Notes: a model not told the origin generated them from the sequence alone. A DNA stretch of 8,649 nucleotides from JABFXX01 sp964419605 (GCA_964419605.1 CAYQQM010000131.1:1-8649); one strand, 5' to 3'; numbered from the stretch's first letter, positions 1 to 7,172 are shown. A program made the numbers and translations.

Positions 1-1920
1 ATACGCCGGCATCACCGAGCCCGGCGAGGTCGATTGCGGGTCCTCGAAGTGGCGAAACAGCCAAAGCTCATCGCGCCGTCCACCTTGGCGAGCCAGGTCC
101 GGGCCTGTCCGCTTACTTCCCCACTGAAACGGGTGATCGTAGATGAACTCGCCCGGTTTTGAGTACTCCGCCGGTTGGCCATTGAGACCGTAACGCACCG
201 TCTCATCGATAAACGGCCTAACCATCTGCGAATGGCAGTTGTAGCAACCCTCCCGGAGATAAATGTCCCGACCGTAGAGCTCGAGCGGTGTGTACGGTTT
301 TACCGACTTTATCTTCGGCACGTTACTACCGATCAGAAACGTCGGAACAATCTCAAACAACGACGCGACGGCAACGGCGATCGCGACAAGGACCGTAAAC
401 AGCGCGGGGAGTCCTTCCCAACGGCGGTGCCAAGCGGCGTCTGCTTCAACCGCTGGTTGCAGTGCGCTCTCGTCCTTACCCGGAGCATTTTTCGTGCGAA
501 TCATCGGCGGCACGCTGACCTCGGTCTCGGCGTAGTTGTCCGGGCGAGCCTGATACGTCTTGATCATGTTGTAGATACCGACGCCGAGACCAACGAGATA
601 GAGCGATCCGCCCACCGCGCGCATCCAATACATCGGAATCAGCCGTGTAACGGTCTCGAGAAAATCCGGGTACTGCAGGCGACCTGTAGCGTCGAATGCT
701 CGCCACATCAATCCCTGGGTAATGCCCGCAGCCCACATCGCGATGACGTAAAGTACGATACCGATCGTCGCAGTCCAAAAATGGATGGTTGCTAGTCGTT
801 TTGAGTACAACTTGGTCTGATACAAGCGTGGGATAAGCCAGTAGGTCATGCCAAATACCATGAAGCCCACCCATCCGAGCGCGCCGCCATGCACGTGAGC
901 GATATTCCAGTCCGTATAATGCGATAACGCGTTTACGCTTTTCACCGACATCATCGGACCTTCGAACGTCGACATGCCGTAAAACGTAATCCCGACGACA
1001 AAGAACTTTAGGACGGGGTCTTCCGCAACGCGTCCCCACGCGCCGCGCAGCGTAAGAAGACCATTGATCATCCCGCCCCACGATGGCATCCACAACATGA
1101 CGCTAAAGATCATGCCGAGCGTCGAGGCCCACTGCGGAAGCGCCGTATAGTGAAGATGATGTGGGCCAGCCCAAATATAGATAAATACTAGTGACCAAAA
1201 ATGGACGATCGACAACCGATAACTAAATACCGGACGATTCGCGGCCTTCGGCAAAAAATAGTACATCAGGCCGAGAAACGGCGTCGTTAGAAAGAACGCA
1301 ACTGCATTATGCCCGTACCACCACTGCATGAACGCGTCTTGAACTCCGGCGTAAATCGAATAGCTCTTGAAAAGGCCAGCCGGGATCACCAGATTATTAA
1401 AAATATGCAATATCGCTACGGTAACGATCGTCGCGATATAGAACCACAGCGCTACATATAAGTGCTTTTCACGACGATTGCGAACCATCGCGAAGAAGTT
1501 CACGCCGAACGTCACCCACACTACAGCGATGGCCAAATCGATCGGCCACTCCAATTCCGCGTACTCCTTGCCTTGCGTAAACCCGAGCGGAAGCGTCACC
1601 GCGGCAGCCACGATGATTAACTGCCAGCCCCAGAAGTGGAGCTTCGACAGCACATCCACAGGTCGCGCCTTAAGAAGGCGCTGCGATGAGTAGTAGACAG
1701 CCGCAAAGATCGCATTTCCTGCGAATGCGAAGATCACAGCGTTGGTATGAACCGGCCTCAGTCTCCCGAACGTGAAATATGGTGCAACGTTTAGCGTCGG
1801 CACCGCCAACAGCAGCGCGATCCACAACCCGACCAGCATGCCGACCGCACCCCACAAGATCGTTGCTGCGACAAATCGACGGACAATTGCATCGTCATAC
1901 GTAACTACCTCAGTGGCCAT
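1..1920 (-). CDS. ccoNO: Fused cbb3-type cytochrome c oxidase subunits I+II (CcoN-CcoO), 3' end cut by window edge
   Basis: Terminal oxidase of the inner membrane that reduces O2 to water with electrons from c-type cytochromes; cbb3 enzymes usually work at low oxygen. The visible 640 residues form one open frame. Residues 1-460 are a multi-pass CcoN. By comparison with the known cbb3 structure, His58 and His344 fit the low-spin heme b ligands, His342 the heme b3 ligand, His204, His254 and His255 the CuB ligands, and Tyr248 the cross-linked tyrosine (six residues before the His pair). After a hydrophilic linker (about 460-500) comes a new membrane anchor (about 505-530). The CcoO heme c site follows (C559-Y-N-C562-H563, in GCYNCHSQMVRPF), and the window ends at MPAY, where Met638 suits the distal heme ligand. 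Separate CcoN is about 470 residues, so this is a true fusion, known from several phyla. The ATG at 1920 follows GGAGAGGG at 1935-1928. The rest of CcoO and any ccoP lie left of the window. Confidence 0.95.
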   Translation of the reverse strand, partial: MATEVVTYDDAIVRRFVAATILWGAVGMLVGLWIALLLAVPTLNVAPYFTFGRLRPVHTNAVIFAFAGNAIFAAVYYSSQRLLKARPVDVLSKLHFWGWQLIIVAAAVTLPLGFTQGKEYAELEWPIDLAIAVVWVTFGVNFFAMVRNRREKHLYVALWFYIATIVTVAILHIFNNLVIPAGLFKSYSIYAGVQDAFMQWWYGHNAVAFFLTTPFLGLMYYFLPKAANRPVFSYRLSIVHFWSLVFIYIWAGPHHLHYTALPQWASTLGMIFSVMLWMPSWGGMINGLLTLRGAWGRVAEDPVLKFFVVGITFYGMSTFEGPMMSVKSVNALSHYTDWNIAHVHGGALGWVGFMVFGMTYWLIPRLYQTKLYSKRLATIHFWTATIGIVLYVIAMWAAGITQGLMWRAFDATGRLQYPDFLETVTRLIPMYWMRAVGGSLYLVGLGVGIYNMIKTYQARPDNYAETEVSVPPMIRTKNAPGKDESALQPAVEADAAWHRRWEGLPALFTVLVAIAVAVASLFEIVPTFLIGSNVPKIKSVKPYTPLELYGRDIYLREGCYNCHSQMVRPFIDETVRYGLNGQPAEYSKPGEFIYDHPFQWGSKRTGPDLARQGGRRDELWLFRHFEDPQSTSPGSVMPAY

Positions 1921-1927
1921 TTGGCCG

Positions 1928-1935
1928 CCCTCTCC
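1928..1935 (-). promoter_or_regulatory. Ribosome binding site of ccoNO
   Basis: Read on the minus strand, GGAGAGGG lies 7 nt before the ATG at 1920-1918. It is the best Shine-Dalgarno match near this gene and fixes the start: the protein then begins MATEVV and enters the first membrane helix near residue 17, as expected for CcoN. Confidence 0.6.
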
Positions 1936-2090
1936 GCAACTTGCGTGCCAGAGAACGTGGCCTATACCAGGCGATTCAACGCCAAATAGCGCAAGACTTG
2001 CGGCTCACCGCGGACGCACTGCAGCTCTTGCGCGGGACCCGCTTGTGGCGCGTCTCACGGGCTGGCACGCCAACTGCTGGTGCACAGCAC

Positions 2091-2204
2091 ATGGAAAAAT
2101 CTGCGCCCCGCGGCGAATCGTGGACAATCCCGCTTTACGTCCTTGAAGTAACGGCGATCGCCGTTGGCTTGATCATGTGCATCGCCGTATTTCTCATGAA
2201 CTAA
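2091..2204 (+). CDS. Possible 37-residue single-pass membrane peptide, divergent from ccoNO
   Basis: I do not recognise this peptide. From the ATG at 2091 it has a short charged N-terminus (MEKSAPRGESW), then one hydrophobic helix from about residue 12 to 36 (containing AIAVGLIMCIAVFLM), and it stops right after the helix. It is shorter than typical small cbb3 proteins (CcoQ, CcoS) and lacks their recognisable motifs. The same frame is open upstream to an ATG at 1941, which would give 87 residues. That start leaves only 20 bp to the divergent ccoNO start, so 2091 is preferred, although no clear Shine-Dalgarno precedes it. A stop immediately after the helix, followed by another open frame (see 2200-2367), suggests this may be the first part of a longer, frameshifted gene. 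It could also be chance. Confidence 0.4.
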   Translation: MEKSAPRGESWTIPLYVLEVTAIAVGLIMCIAVFLMN

Positions 2205-2232
2205 GTACAGGCCCCCGCAAGTTCGTGACCAC

Positions 2233-2252
2233 CCGGTCGCCGAGGCGACCGG
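2233..2252. repeat. Perfect 8-bp inverted repeat (hairpin)
   Basis: CCGGTCGC at 2233-2240 and GCGACCGG at 2245-2252 enclose the 4-nt loop CGAG. No T-run follows on either strand, so it is not a classical intrinsic terminator. It lies between the membrane peptide and the hrpB stop and could act on either transcript, or simply be part of the coding tail. Confidence 0.45.
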
Positions 2253-2274
2253 ATGGCGAGGCGCGACGAGGGAG

Positions 2275-2290
2275 CGTACCCGAAGGTACG
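2275..2290. repeat. Second hairpin: 6-bp stem with a TTCG/CGAA loop
   Basis: CGTACC at 2275-2280 and GGTACG at 2285-2290 enclose CGAA. On the minus strand this is a stem closed by C(TTCG)G, the exceptionally stable tetraloop. A leftward transcript running out of hrpB would therefore meet this hairpin about 90 nt after the stop, followed by the 2233-2252 hairpin. There is no U-tract, so any role in termination or RNA 3'-end protection is inference. Confidence 0.4.
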
Positions 2291-2381
2291 TGACCGAGGA
2301 GCAACGAAGACAGCCGGGATGGATCGGCGGCCCGGGGTGGCCACCAACTTACTGGGAACTGTACTAAGGGTAACCAGCCAC

Positions 2382-4943
2382 TCACGGAATCAGCTGCTTC
2401 GGATCTTCAGGCCAAGCGTGGCGCGGATACCGCCGCATCAGCTGCTTGCGCAAGGTCGGATAGTGATTGACCCAAAAGCCTGAAAGATCAGTCGTCACTT
2501 GTACGGGTCGCTGATTGGGCGCGAGAAGATGCAGCACGAGCGGTACCCGGCCATCGCACACGCTCGGAGCTTTTGCGAGCCCAAAAAAGTCCTGAATCCG
2601 AGACGCCAGCCACGGCGGCTGTTCCGCGGCGTAGTGAATCGGCGCGCGACGACGATTCGGCAATTCGAAGTGGACAGGAGCGAGGCGGTTCAACAACGTT
2701 CGTCGCTCGCCCAGCTGAGCGTCGAGAAGGGCAAGCAAGTCGAGCTGGCGCAGCTCATGAAACGAAATCGCTCCCGTACACGCCGACGCGACAACCTTTG
2801 CGAGGTCGGCGTCGTCGATCGGCCGGAGCCCCGACTCGGGCACCAACGATGCAACGAGAGCGATCCGGGCGCGCCACGCGGCGAGTGCTTCGCGATCGAC
2901 AAAGTGCTGGATACCCATGGCCAGCGCTTGTTCCGCAAGGAGTTCCGCTGCCGCTGGGCCGGCACGGCGGGCACCTTCCACGTCGCGTTGTTCGTGGATG
3001 ATGAGATCGTCGTAGGTCATTTGCGCTACGTGCTCGACTCGCTCGAGCTCGCGGTTCCACACCAGGGCGTCGCACTCCGCAATGCGGTCGGGAAAGAGAT
3101 CGAGGAGCCACAGCGGATCGATCGCGCTCGCCCGTCGGATTTGAACGGAATTTCCCTGCCACCGTCCCGTTTCGGCTACATCAACTGCAACGACGAACTC
3201 GGGCTCGATCACCGCTGAGCTATCCGCAATAACCCCACTACCACCTCCGGCAAACACTATCTCGGGCGACTTGGGCGCGCGACGCTTTCCAACTCGATCT
3301 GAAAATGCTGTGAGAATAGCAATCTGCAGTGCGGCATCGATATCGTCGCTAGACGATAGCGGCTTTCGGACTCGGGTGTCGACCAGCCGTTCGAGCTGTT
3401 TCACGGCGCGGTCGACCGCGAACGCAGTCGCGACATCGAACTCACACGCGCGCGCTCGATCGGCGCGCAGACCTCCGTGCGAGGCTGCAACGAATGCATC
3501 GAAATCGTCGATGACATCCGAACTAGAGGCCACGCGTGCGGCCTCGCCTCGGCCGCGTCGACTCACGCGCAATTCGCGAGCGCTAAGAATTGCTGCAATC
3601 GCACATGCCTGTTTCGCAACACCGCGAGCTTCGGCCTCACAAATCAGTCGCGCAATTCGGGGATGAGCCGGAAACTTCAACATACGCCGACCGAGTTCTG
3701 AAATCGCTCCGTTGCTCGTAGCACCGAGCCGCGCCAGTAGATCTCCAGCGGATCGAACCGCGGCTTCAGGTGGAGGTTCGAACCAACGCAAGGCATCCGG
3801 AGCCGACAGGCCTGCTCCCCAGAGTTCGAGCAGCACCCCAGCGAGATCGACTCGCTGAATCTCTGGGGTATCAAAGCGCCGTCGGGTATCGTGATCGTGC
3901 TTGGTGTACAGACGAATCACCCGGCCGGGGCGCGTTCGGCCTGCCCGGCCCGCGCGCTGTGCACACGCAGCCTGGGAGATCGGCTCCACGTCGAGTCTTG
4001 GCACGCCCGACCACGGAGAGTGGCGCAGCACGCGAGCAAGCCCGCTATCGATCACGCAGGTCACGCCTTCGATCGTGAGCGAAGTTTCCGCCACATTGGT
4101 CGCCACGATCACCTTGCGGCGCCCGTCGCTCGCCGGTCGGACAGCAGCCTCCTGCTGTTCGAGCGACAATTCGCCGTGGAGTGGCAAGACCGAAAGCTGA
4201 AACCCGCGCGCCACCTCGTCCAGGTCATCCGTACAGCGCCGAATCTCGCCCGCTCCAGGCAAAAACACCAAAATATCGCCGTCGAGACCGGCTTGAGCAA
4301 GGCATCGAACATGCGACGCAACTTGCTTGCCCAGAGCGCGGTCGTCGCGCTGGTCCGCGAAGTCGATCGCAACTGGAAACGTGCGACCTTCGGAGCGCAC
4401 GATCGGCGCGTCGCGAAGAAATGCCGCGACCGGCTCTGCATCGAGCGTTGCCGACATCACGACCAACGCAAGGTCGGACCGCAACTCGGTCAAGCGGGAT
4501 ACTAGCGCCAGCGCCAAGTCACCGTCGAGGTGACGCTCGTGAAACTCGTCGATCACAACGCAGCCCACACCGCGCAACTCCGGGTCACCCACCAAGCGAC
4601 GCGTCAGCACCCCCTCGGTCACTAGCTCAATCCGAGTGCCTGCGCTGATCTTGCGATCGAACCGAACCTGGTACCCAACCTCGCCGCCGAGCTCCACCCC
4701 GCGCTCGTAGGCGATGCGCATCGCCGCCAACCACGCCGCCATCCGGCGCGGCTGCAACACCACCACCGAACCGGCGATGGCGCCCGAATCCAACAACGCC
4801 CCCGGCACACGCGTGGTTTTTCCTGCCCCCGGCGGCGCAACCACCACACACGTTTTCCGTTCCGCCACCGCGCGCACGATGCGCGGCATGACCTCATCGA
4901 TCGGAAGCTGTGCAAACCGGCCCGGCGGCATCGCGCCGACCAT
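2382..4943 (-). CDS. hrpB: ATP-dependent RNA helicase HrpB (DEAH family)
   Basis: This is a DEAH/RHA superfamily 2 helicase of 853 residues, close to the usual HrpB length of about 800-850, predicted cytoplasmic. Helicase motifs appear in order: Walker A APPGAGKT (residues 36-43), the DEFH box in VIDEFHER (132-135), SAT in VMSATLD (164-166), VFLPGAGEI (about 226-234), the motif V region ATNVAETSLT (281-290) and motif VI QRAGRAGR (329-336). A helical region follows and then the HrpB-specific C-terminus, with the hallmark DLSGFW and the closing RYPRHAWPEDP. HrpB is widespread in bacteria but its physiological RNA substrate is poorly defined. The ATG at 4943 has only a weak upstream Shine-Dalgarno (GGAACGG); a second ATG four codons in (4931) is possible. 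All key residues are intact. The gene stands alone, and 258 bp separate its start from the next leftward gene's stop. Confidence 0.97.
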   Translation of the reverse strand: MVGAMPPGRFAQLPIDEVMPRIVRAVAERKTCVVVAPPGAGKTTRVPGALLDSGAIAGSVVVLQPRRMAAWLAAMRIAYERGVELGGEVGYQVRFDRKISAGTRIELVTEGVLTRRLVGDPELRGVGCVVIDEFHERHLDGDLALALVSRLTELRSDLALVVMSATLDAEPVAAFLRDAPIVRSEGRTFPVAIDFADQRDDRALGKQVASHVRCLAQAGLDGDILVFLPGAGEIRRCTDDLDEVARGFQLSVLPLHGELSLEQQEAAVRPASDGRRKVIVATNVAETSLTIEGVTCVIDSGLARVLRHSPWSGVPRLDVEPISQAACAQRAGRAGRTRPGRVIRLYTKHDHDTRRRFDTPEIQRVDLAGVLLELWGAGLSAPDALRWFEPPPEAAVRSAGDLLARLGATSNGAISELGRRMLKFPAHPRIARLICEAEARGVAKQACAIAAILSARELRVSRRGRGEAARVASSSDVIDDFDAFVAASHGGLRADRARACEFDVATAFAVDRAVKQLERLVDTRVRKPLSSSDDIDAALQIAILTAFSDRVGKRRAPKSPEIVFAGGGSGVIADSSAVIEPEFVVAVDVAETGRWQGNSVQIRRASAIDPLWLLDLFPDRIAECDALVWNRELERVEHVAQMTYDDLIIHEQRDVEGARRAGPAAAELLAEQALAMGIQHFVDREALAAWRARIALVASLVPESGLRPIDDADLAKVVASACTGAISFHELRQLDLLALLDAQLGERRTLLNRLAPVHFELPNRRRAPIHYAAEQPPWLASRIQDFFGLAKAPSVCDGRVPLVLHLLAPNQRPVQVTTDLSGFWVNHYPTLRKQLMRRYPRHAWPEDPKQLIP

Positions 4944-5201
4944 AGCCGTTCCGCAGCGGCAATTAACCGCTCAACCAAGCACAATACGACCTGGCCGCAA
5001 CGCGGCGTCAGTAAGTCGCTCGCCAACGCAGACGACCTCGAGTGGCTGTGGACTTGCCACTTTGTCCCGCAACCAAGCGGTCCAAAGTGCACTGCACGCT
5101 GCCTGCCCGCGCCGGTCCCGTCGCTGCTATGGTAGGTATAGACCTTCCCCGCGAACGTGACGACGTTATAAGTCATCGCCACCGGTTGCGACCGCGCCAC
5201 A
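4944..5201. other. Intergenic spacer between hrpB and the nucleotidyltransferase gene
   Basis: 258 bp without a supported gene. A minus frame open from 5209 into hrpB shows no recognisable domain, and its later part is only the out-of-frame shadow of hrpB's N-terminus. I see no convincing intrinsic terminator after the nucleotidyltransferase stop, so read-through into hrpB cannot be excluded. Confidence 0.5.
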
Positions 5202-5678
5202 TTAGCCATCCATTCCCAGCGCGTCGATCACTCGAAGTGCGTCGCGCAGCAACGGCAGCACCGCCCGGTCCTTGGGGCGATTGGCTGCCTCCTTCGACCG
5301 GATTACGTCGGTCAACGAAGCGACCACCGCAGTCGCGTCGCCGATGGGGACTGCACGGCATCGGCTGCGAACCGAGGCGAATTCAAGCCCTCCGATCAGC
5401 TGGTCGTACAATAGGTCGATCGGCCACATGCAACCCAGGATCGTTTGGGTCGAGGTCAGCTCGCTGACGTTTACCGGACGAGAAGCTCCAAGGGTGCTGC
5501 AGAATCGCAGAATCTTGTCGCGGTTCGCGGGCGTGTCGCGCACTAGCAAGTCGATATCCTGGGTCGTAATCGGGACCCCCTGAAGCGCAGCCGCCGTGTT
5601 GCCAACGATGATCGCTTCCAGACCCACTGTCGACAGCGCTTGCAGCACGGCGACGACAAACGCCTCGTCAGGCGACAT
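5202..5678 (-). CDS. Minimal nucleotidyltransferase-fold protein, AbiEii/MenT-like (toxin candidate)
   Basis: 158 residues with the layout of the minimal nucleotidyltransferases found in AbiEii/MenT-type toxins and related genes. The fold motif reads VGNTAAALQG (residues 25-34), followed by TTQDIDLLV, which supplies the acidic pair Asp41 and Asp43. A third candidate acid is Asp88 in MWPIDLLYD. Near the C-terminus, SKEAANRPKDRAVL (128-141) matches the Lys and Arg-Pro-Lys-Asp stretch typical of this group. Asn27 stands where Gly or Ser is more usual. No signal peptide or membrane segment is seen. Known relatives transfer nucleotides to tRNA or proteins; the target here cannot be told from sequence. 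The ATG at 5678 lies inside the end of the upstream 60-residue gene (11-nt overlap), so the two are probably translationally coupled. Family-level call fairly sure; toxin role is inference. Confidence 0.8.
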   Translation of the reverse strand: MSPDEAFVVAVLQALSTVGLEAIIVGNTAAALQGVPITTQDIDLLVRDTPANRDKILRFCSTLGASRPVNVSELTSTQTILGCMWPIDLLYDQLIGGLEFASVRSRCRAVPIGDATAVVASLTDVIRSKEAANRPKDRAVLPLLRDALRVIDALGMDG

Positions 5679-5850
5679 AGACGCCTGGACGCACGGCCCG
5701 CAACAAGAACCGTCGTCCAGAACCTAAGGGCCGGAGTAAGCTCTGCACGATCAGAAGAAGGTCCCCTGGGTCTATGTCCGGAACCCGCGAAGCGATCTGT
5801 TTGCAGACGGCTTGCACTCGCGCTGCGAACTGCTCGGGATCGTCCCCCAT
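5668..5850 (-). CDS. Small 60-residue protein overlapping the nucleotidyltransferase; antitoxin or partner candidate
   Basis: I do not recognise a named family. From the ATG at 5850 the protein has an amphipathic N-terminal helix (MGDDPEQFAARVQAVCKQIA), then SRVPDIDPGDLLLIVQSLL, which looks like a second helix, and ends with a basic stretch and RPGVYVA. It is soluble and has no signal peptide. Its TGA (5670-5668) falls after the next gene's start codon, an 11-nt overlap, so the two form a co-transcribed and probably co-regulated unit. The order small partner first, nucleotidyltransferase second, is common in toxin-antitoxin operons. A GTG at 5904 would lengthen it by 18 residues. Neither start has a strong Shine-Dalgarno, and ATG was preferred. 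An antitoxin role is inference from layout only; it could instead be a structural partner or nucleic-acid-binding subunit. Confidence 0.6.
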   Translation of the reverse strand: MGDDPEQFAARVQAVCKQIASRVPDIDPGDLLLIVQSLLRPLGSGRRFLLRAVRPGVYVA

Positions 5851-6267
5851 GTGAGAACAATAGCGTGGCGCGTGACCACGGTACAACACCGGCGTTCGCG
5901 GCACGGCCGTAACCGGATATAACCAATTGATTTATATGATGTTTTTCGTCTTATCCGGTTCACAGCGAATACGGCGTCAGCCGCTTAGGTCTTCTGGTCA
6001 GGCGGTGAACCAACGGCCCTGGTGATCTCGCACGCGGGTTGTAGTATCGCCAGCATGCGAGTGTGACATCTCGTTTTTCTGCTCGCAGCTGCCAGTTAGC
6101 ATGCGGCGGACCCCTGCCTGGGCGCGCGCTGACGATCAGTCGCCGGGGGAGACCACCATCGCTGGCGCGCCGCGGGTCGTATCGCGCGCAGGCCAGCCGC
6201 CGCTCCTGGATGGCAAGCTACACCGGCTCACGCGATGCGGAGGATTATCCGGCGGCGAGAACCAAAC
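5851..6267. other. 417-bp gap between the nucleotidyltransferase pair and the orphan gene
   Basis: No gene can be supported. The part nearest the small gene (5905-5960) is distinctly AT-rich against its surroundings and carries the inverted repeat listed at 5911-5960. The remainder (5961-6267) is GC-rich, with only short frames on both strands. A plus-strand frame 6063-6305 overlaps the end of the convergent 6268-6945 gene and has a low-complexity Arg/Ser composition typical of a shadow. A short frame from the ATG at 6101 shows no domain either. Confidence 0.5.
5911..5960. promoter_or_regulatory. 9-bp inverted repeat around an AT-rich core, upstream of the nucleotidyltransferase pair
   Basis: AACCGGATA at 5911-5919 and TATCCGGTT at 5952-5960 are perfect inverted copies, 32 nt apart, flanking an AT-rich core that contains CAATTG and TATAAA-like (minus) sequence. 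It sits about 60-110 bp before the ATG of the small partner gene, where a promoter and operator would be expected. No convincing -35/-10 pair with correct spacing was found, so it is described as a candidate operator or promoter region only. Confidence 0.35.
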
Positions 6268-6945
6268 TTAGCGTTTCCCGTTTTGAGCGCGCCTTGCTTC
6301 GTTGATGGTGGGAACCATGGAGTTAAAAAACGTATCCAACATAAATGTCCTTAGATTGCGCGTCGCCTCATTGGCGCCCACTCCCAAGGATGTAAATTCA
6401 AGTGTTTGACCACCTTGATTCTTGAAATGAGCTATTGCTTCACTCACATCCTGTTGCTTCACGCCGTTGATATCGGCATCGCCGATATACCTGGTGGTAA
6501 TCTTGATCTCCGCCGGAAACGGTATTTGAACCCCTTTTTCACCTTCTAAACAGGCAGCTTCAACTTCGACGGTTACGGGTGCGGCTTGCCCCTTGGGCTG
6601 GTCGCTATGCTTTACGTAGATTCGCGCGCTCGGGAGCAGCTTGGCGGGATCGCGATGGCTGCCAGCCTCGTACAACGTTTCCACGTCGTAGAGACATCGC
6701 TGATCCTCTGCTTTTTCTGAGGACGACTGGTTAGCGCCTCGAAGCGCGACCAGATGAGCTTGAGCGAATCCCGGGGGATGGTTCGTCTTCTCCCAGACGG
6801 GACGGACGAGCGCGAAGGAAAGCCCGGAAGTGCCGGCCAGCTCATGAGAGACCACGTGTTGTGATTTTTGAACGTTGGCGACACCACCAGTCTCGAGCAG
6901 GTCAACACCACGTTCGTCGGGAATCAGCTTTGGTGTGAGCCCCAT
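6268..6945 (-). CDS. Unrecognised 225-residue soluble protein, lower GC than its neighbours
   Basis: I do not recognise this protein. It has no signal peptide, no membrane segment and no nucleotide-binding or catalytic motif I can name. Residues 1-105 are mixed, with a stretch GLSFALVRPVWEKTNHPPGF. Residues 106-160 look rich in beta-strands (SARIYVKHSD, PVTVEVEAACLEGEKG, EIKITTRYIG). The C-terminal third looks helical (VSEAIAHFKN, NLRTFMLDTFFNSMVPTINE). Coding potential is supported by a long frame with balanced composition and few Arg/Ser/Pro runs. Its GC is visibly lower than the flanking genes, which could mean recent acquisition. The ATG at 6945 follows an A-rich stretch (ACATAGAAAA) without a Shine-Dalgarno, so translation may be weak, leaderless or from another start. 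A weak TTGGTT and GATACG pair lies just upstream. It is divergent from the cytochrome lipoprotein gene. Confidence 0.6.
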   Translation of the reverse strand: MGLTPKLIPDERGVDLLETGGVANVQKSQHVVSHELAGTSGLSFALVRPVWEKTNHPPGFAQAHLVALRGANQSSSEKAEDQRCLYDVETLYEAGSHRDPAKLLPSARIYVKHSDQPKGQAAPVTVEVEAACLEGEKGVQIPFPAEIKITTRYIGDADINGVKQQDVSEAIAHFKNQGGQTLEFTSLGVGANEATRNLRTFMLDTFFNSMVPTINEARRAQNGKR

Positions 6946-7172
6946 TTTTCTATGTTTTACGTATCAGCAGTTTCGCATGGGAACAACCAAAACTTTCCCG
7001 GGTGATTCCGAGGAGTTCGCTACTTTACCCGGCAGGTCCGATAGCAAACCGAACTTCCACAACCCATCGCGAAGCCAACTGCATCGCATTTCCGGAATCC
7101 GACACACAACACGACCGCAATTCGTAAGCCGCCGGAGCAGTTCCAGGTTTGCACAACTGCGCAACGTGTTGC

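Larger units (their letters stand above)
2200..2367 (+). pseudogene. Open tail in the +1 frame after the membrane peptide; possible frameshifted C-terminal half
   Basis: One base out of frame with the 2091-2204 peptide, the reading starting at 2200 stays open to the TAA at 2365-2367. It has no ATG, GTG or TTG near its beginning; the first in-frame GTG is at 2290. Reading across the junction would give a helix followed by KYRPPQV, a basic stretch suited to the cytoplasmic side of a membrane anchor. The tail ends in a distinctive GWIGGPGWPPTYWELY. Codon third positions are about 70% GC against about 60-64% at the first two, only mildly coding-like. The frame ends 14 nt before the stop of the convergent hrpB, tight packing that suits a real gene end. 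A chance open frame of this length is not improbable at this GC, so the call is tentative. The alternatives are a sequencing indel, a disrupted gene, or non-coding DNA with hairpins. Confidence 0.25.

Noticed and set aside
175..795. Plus-strand frame opposite ccoNO
   Set aside because: Antisense shadow with Arg/His-rich composition and no motif.
476..1093. Long minus-strand frame inside ccoNO
   Set aside because: Out of frame with CcoN, Arg-rich with no domain; the real frame carries all heme and copper ligands.
2168..2182. FNR/ANR-type box near ccoNO
   Set aside because: TTGAT is present but the matching ATCAA half-site is not at the required spacing, and the position is within the opposing small gene.
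2499..3218. Plus-strand 239-codon frame
   Set aside because: Lies antisense to hrpB, whose motifs and C-terminal hallmark are unmistakable.
4622..5209. Minus-strand frame spanning the hrpB start and upstream gap
   Set aside because: Its second half is the hrpB N-terminus read out of frame; the first half shows no domain.
6063..6305. Plus-strand 80-codon frame
   Set aside because: Arg/Ser-rich, no ribosome site, runs into the end of a better-supported convergent gene.
6964..7164. Minus-strand 66-codon frame with a TTG start, 18 nt before the orphan gene
   Set aside because: The operon-like spacing is attractive and the ending GKVLVVP briefly suggested a HicA-like protein, but the order of motifs does not fit and no ribosome site is visible.
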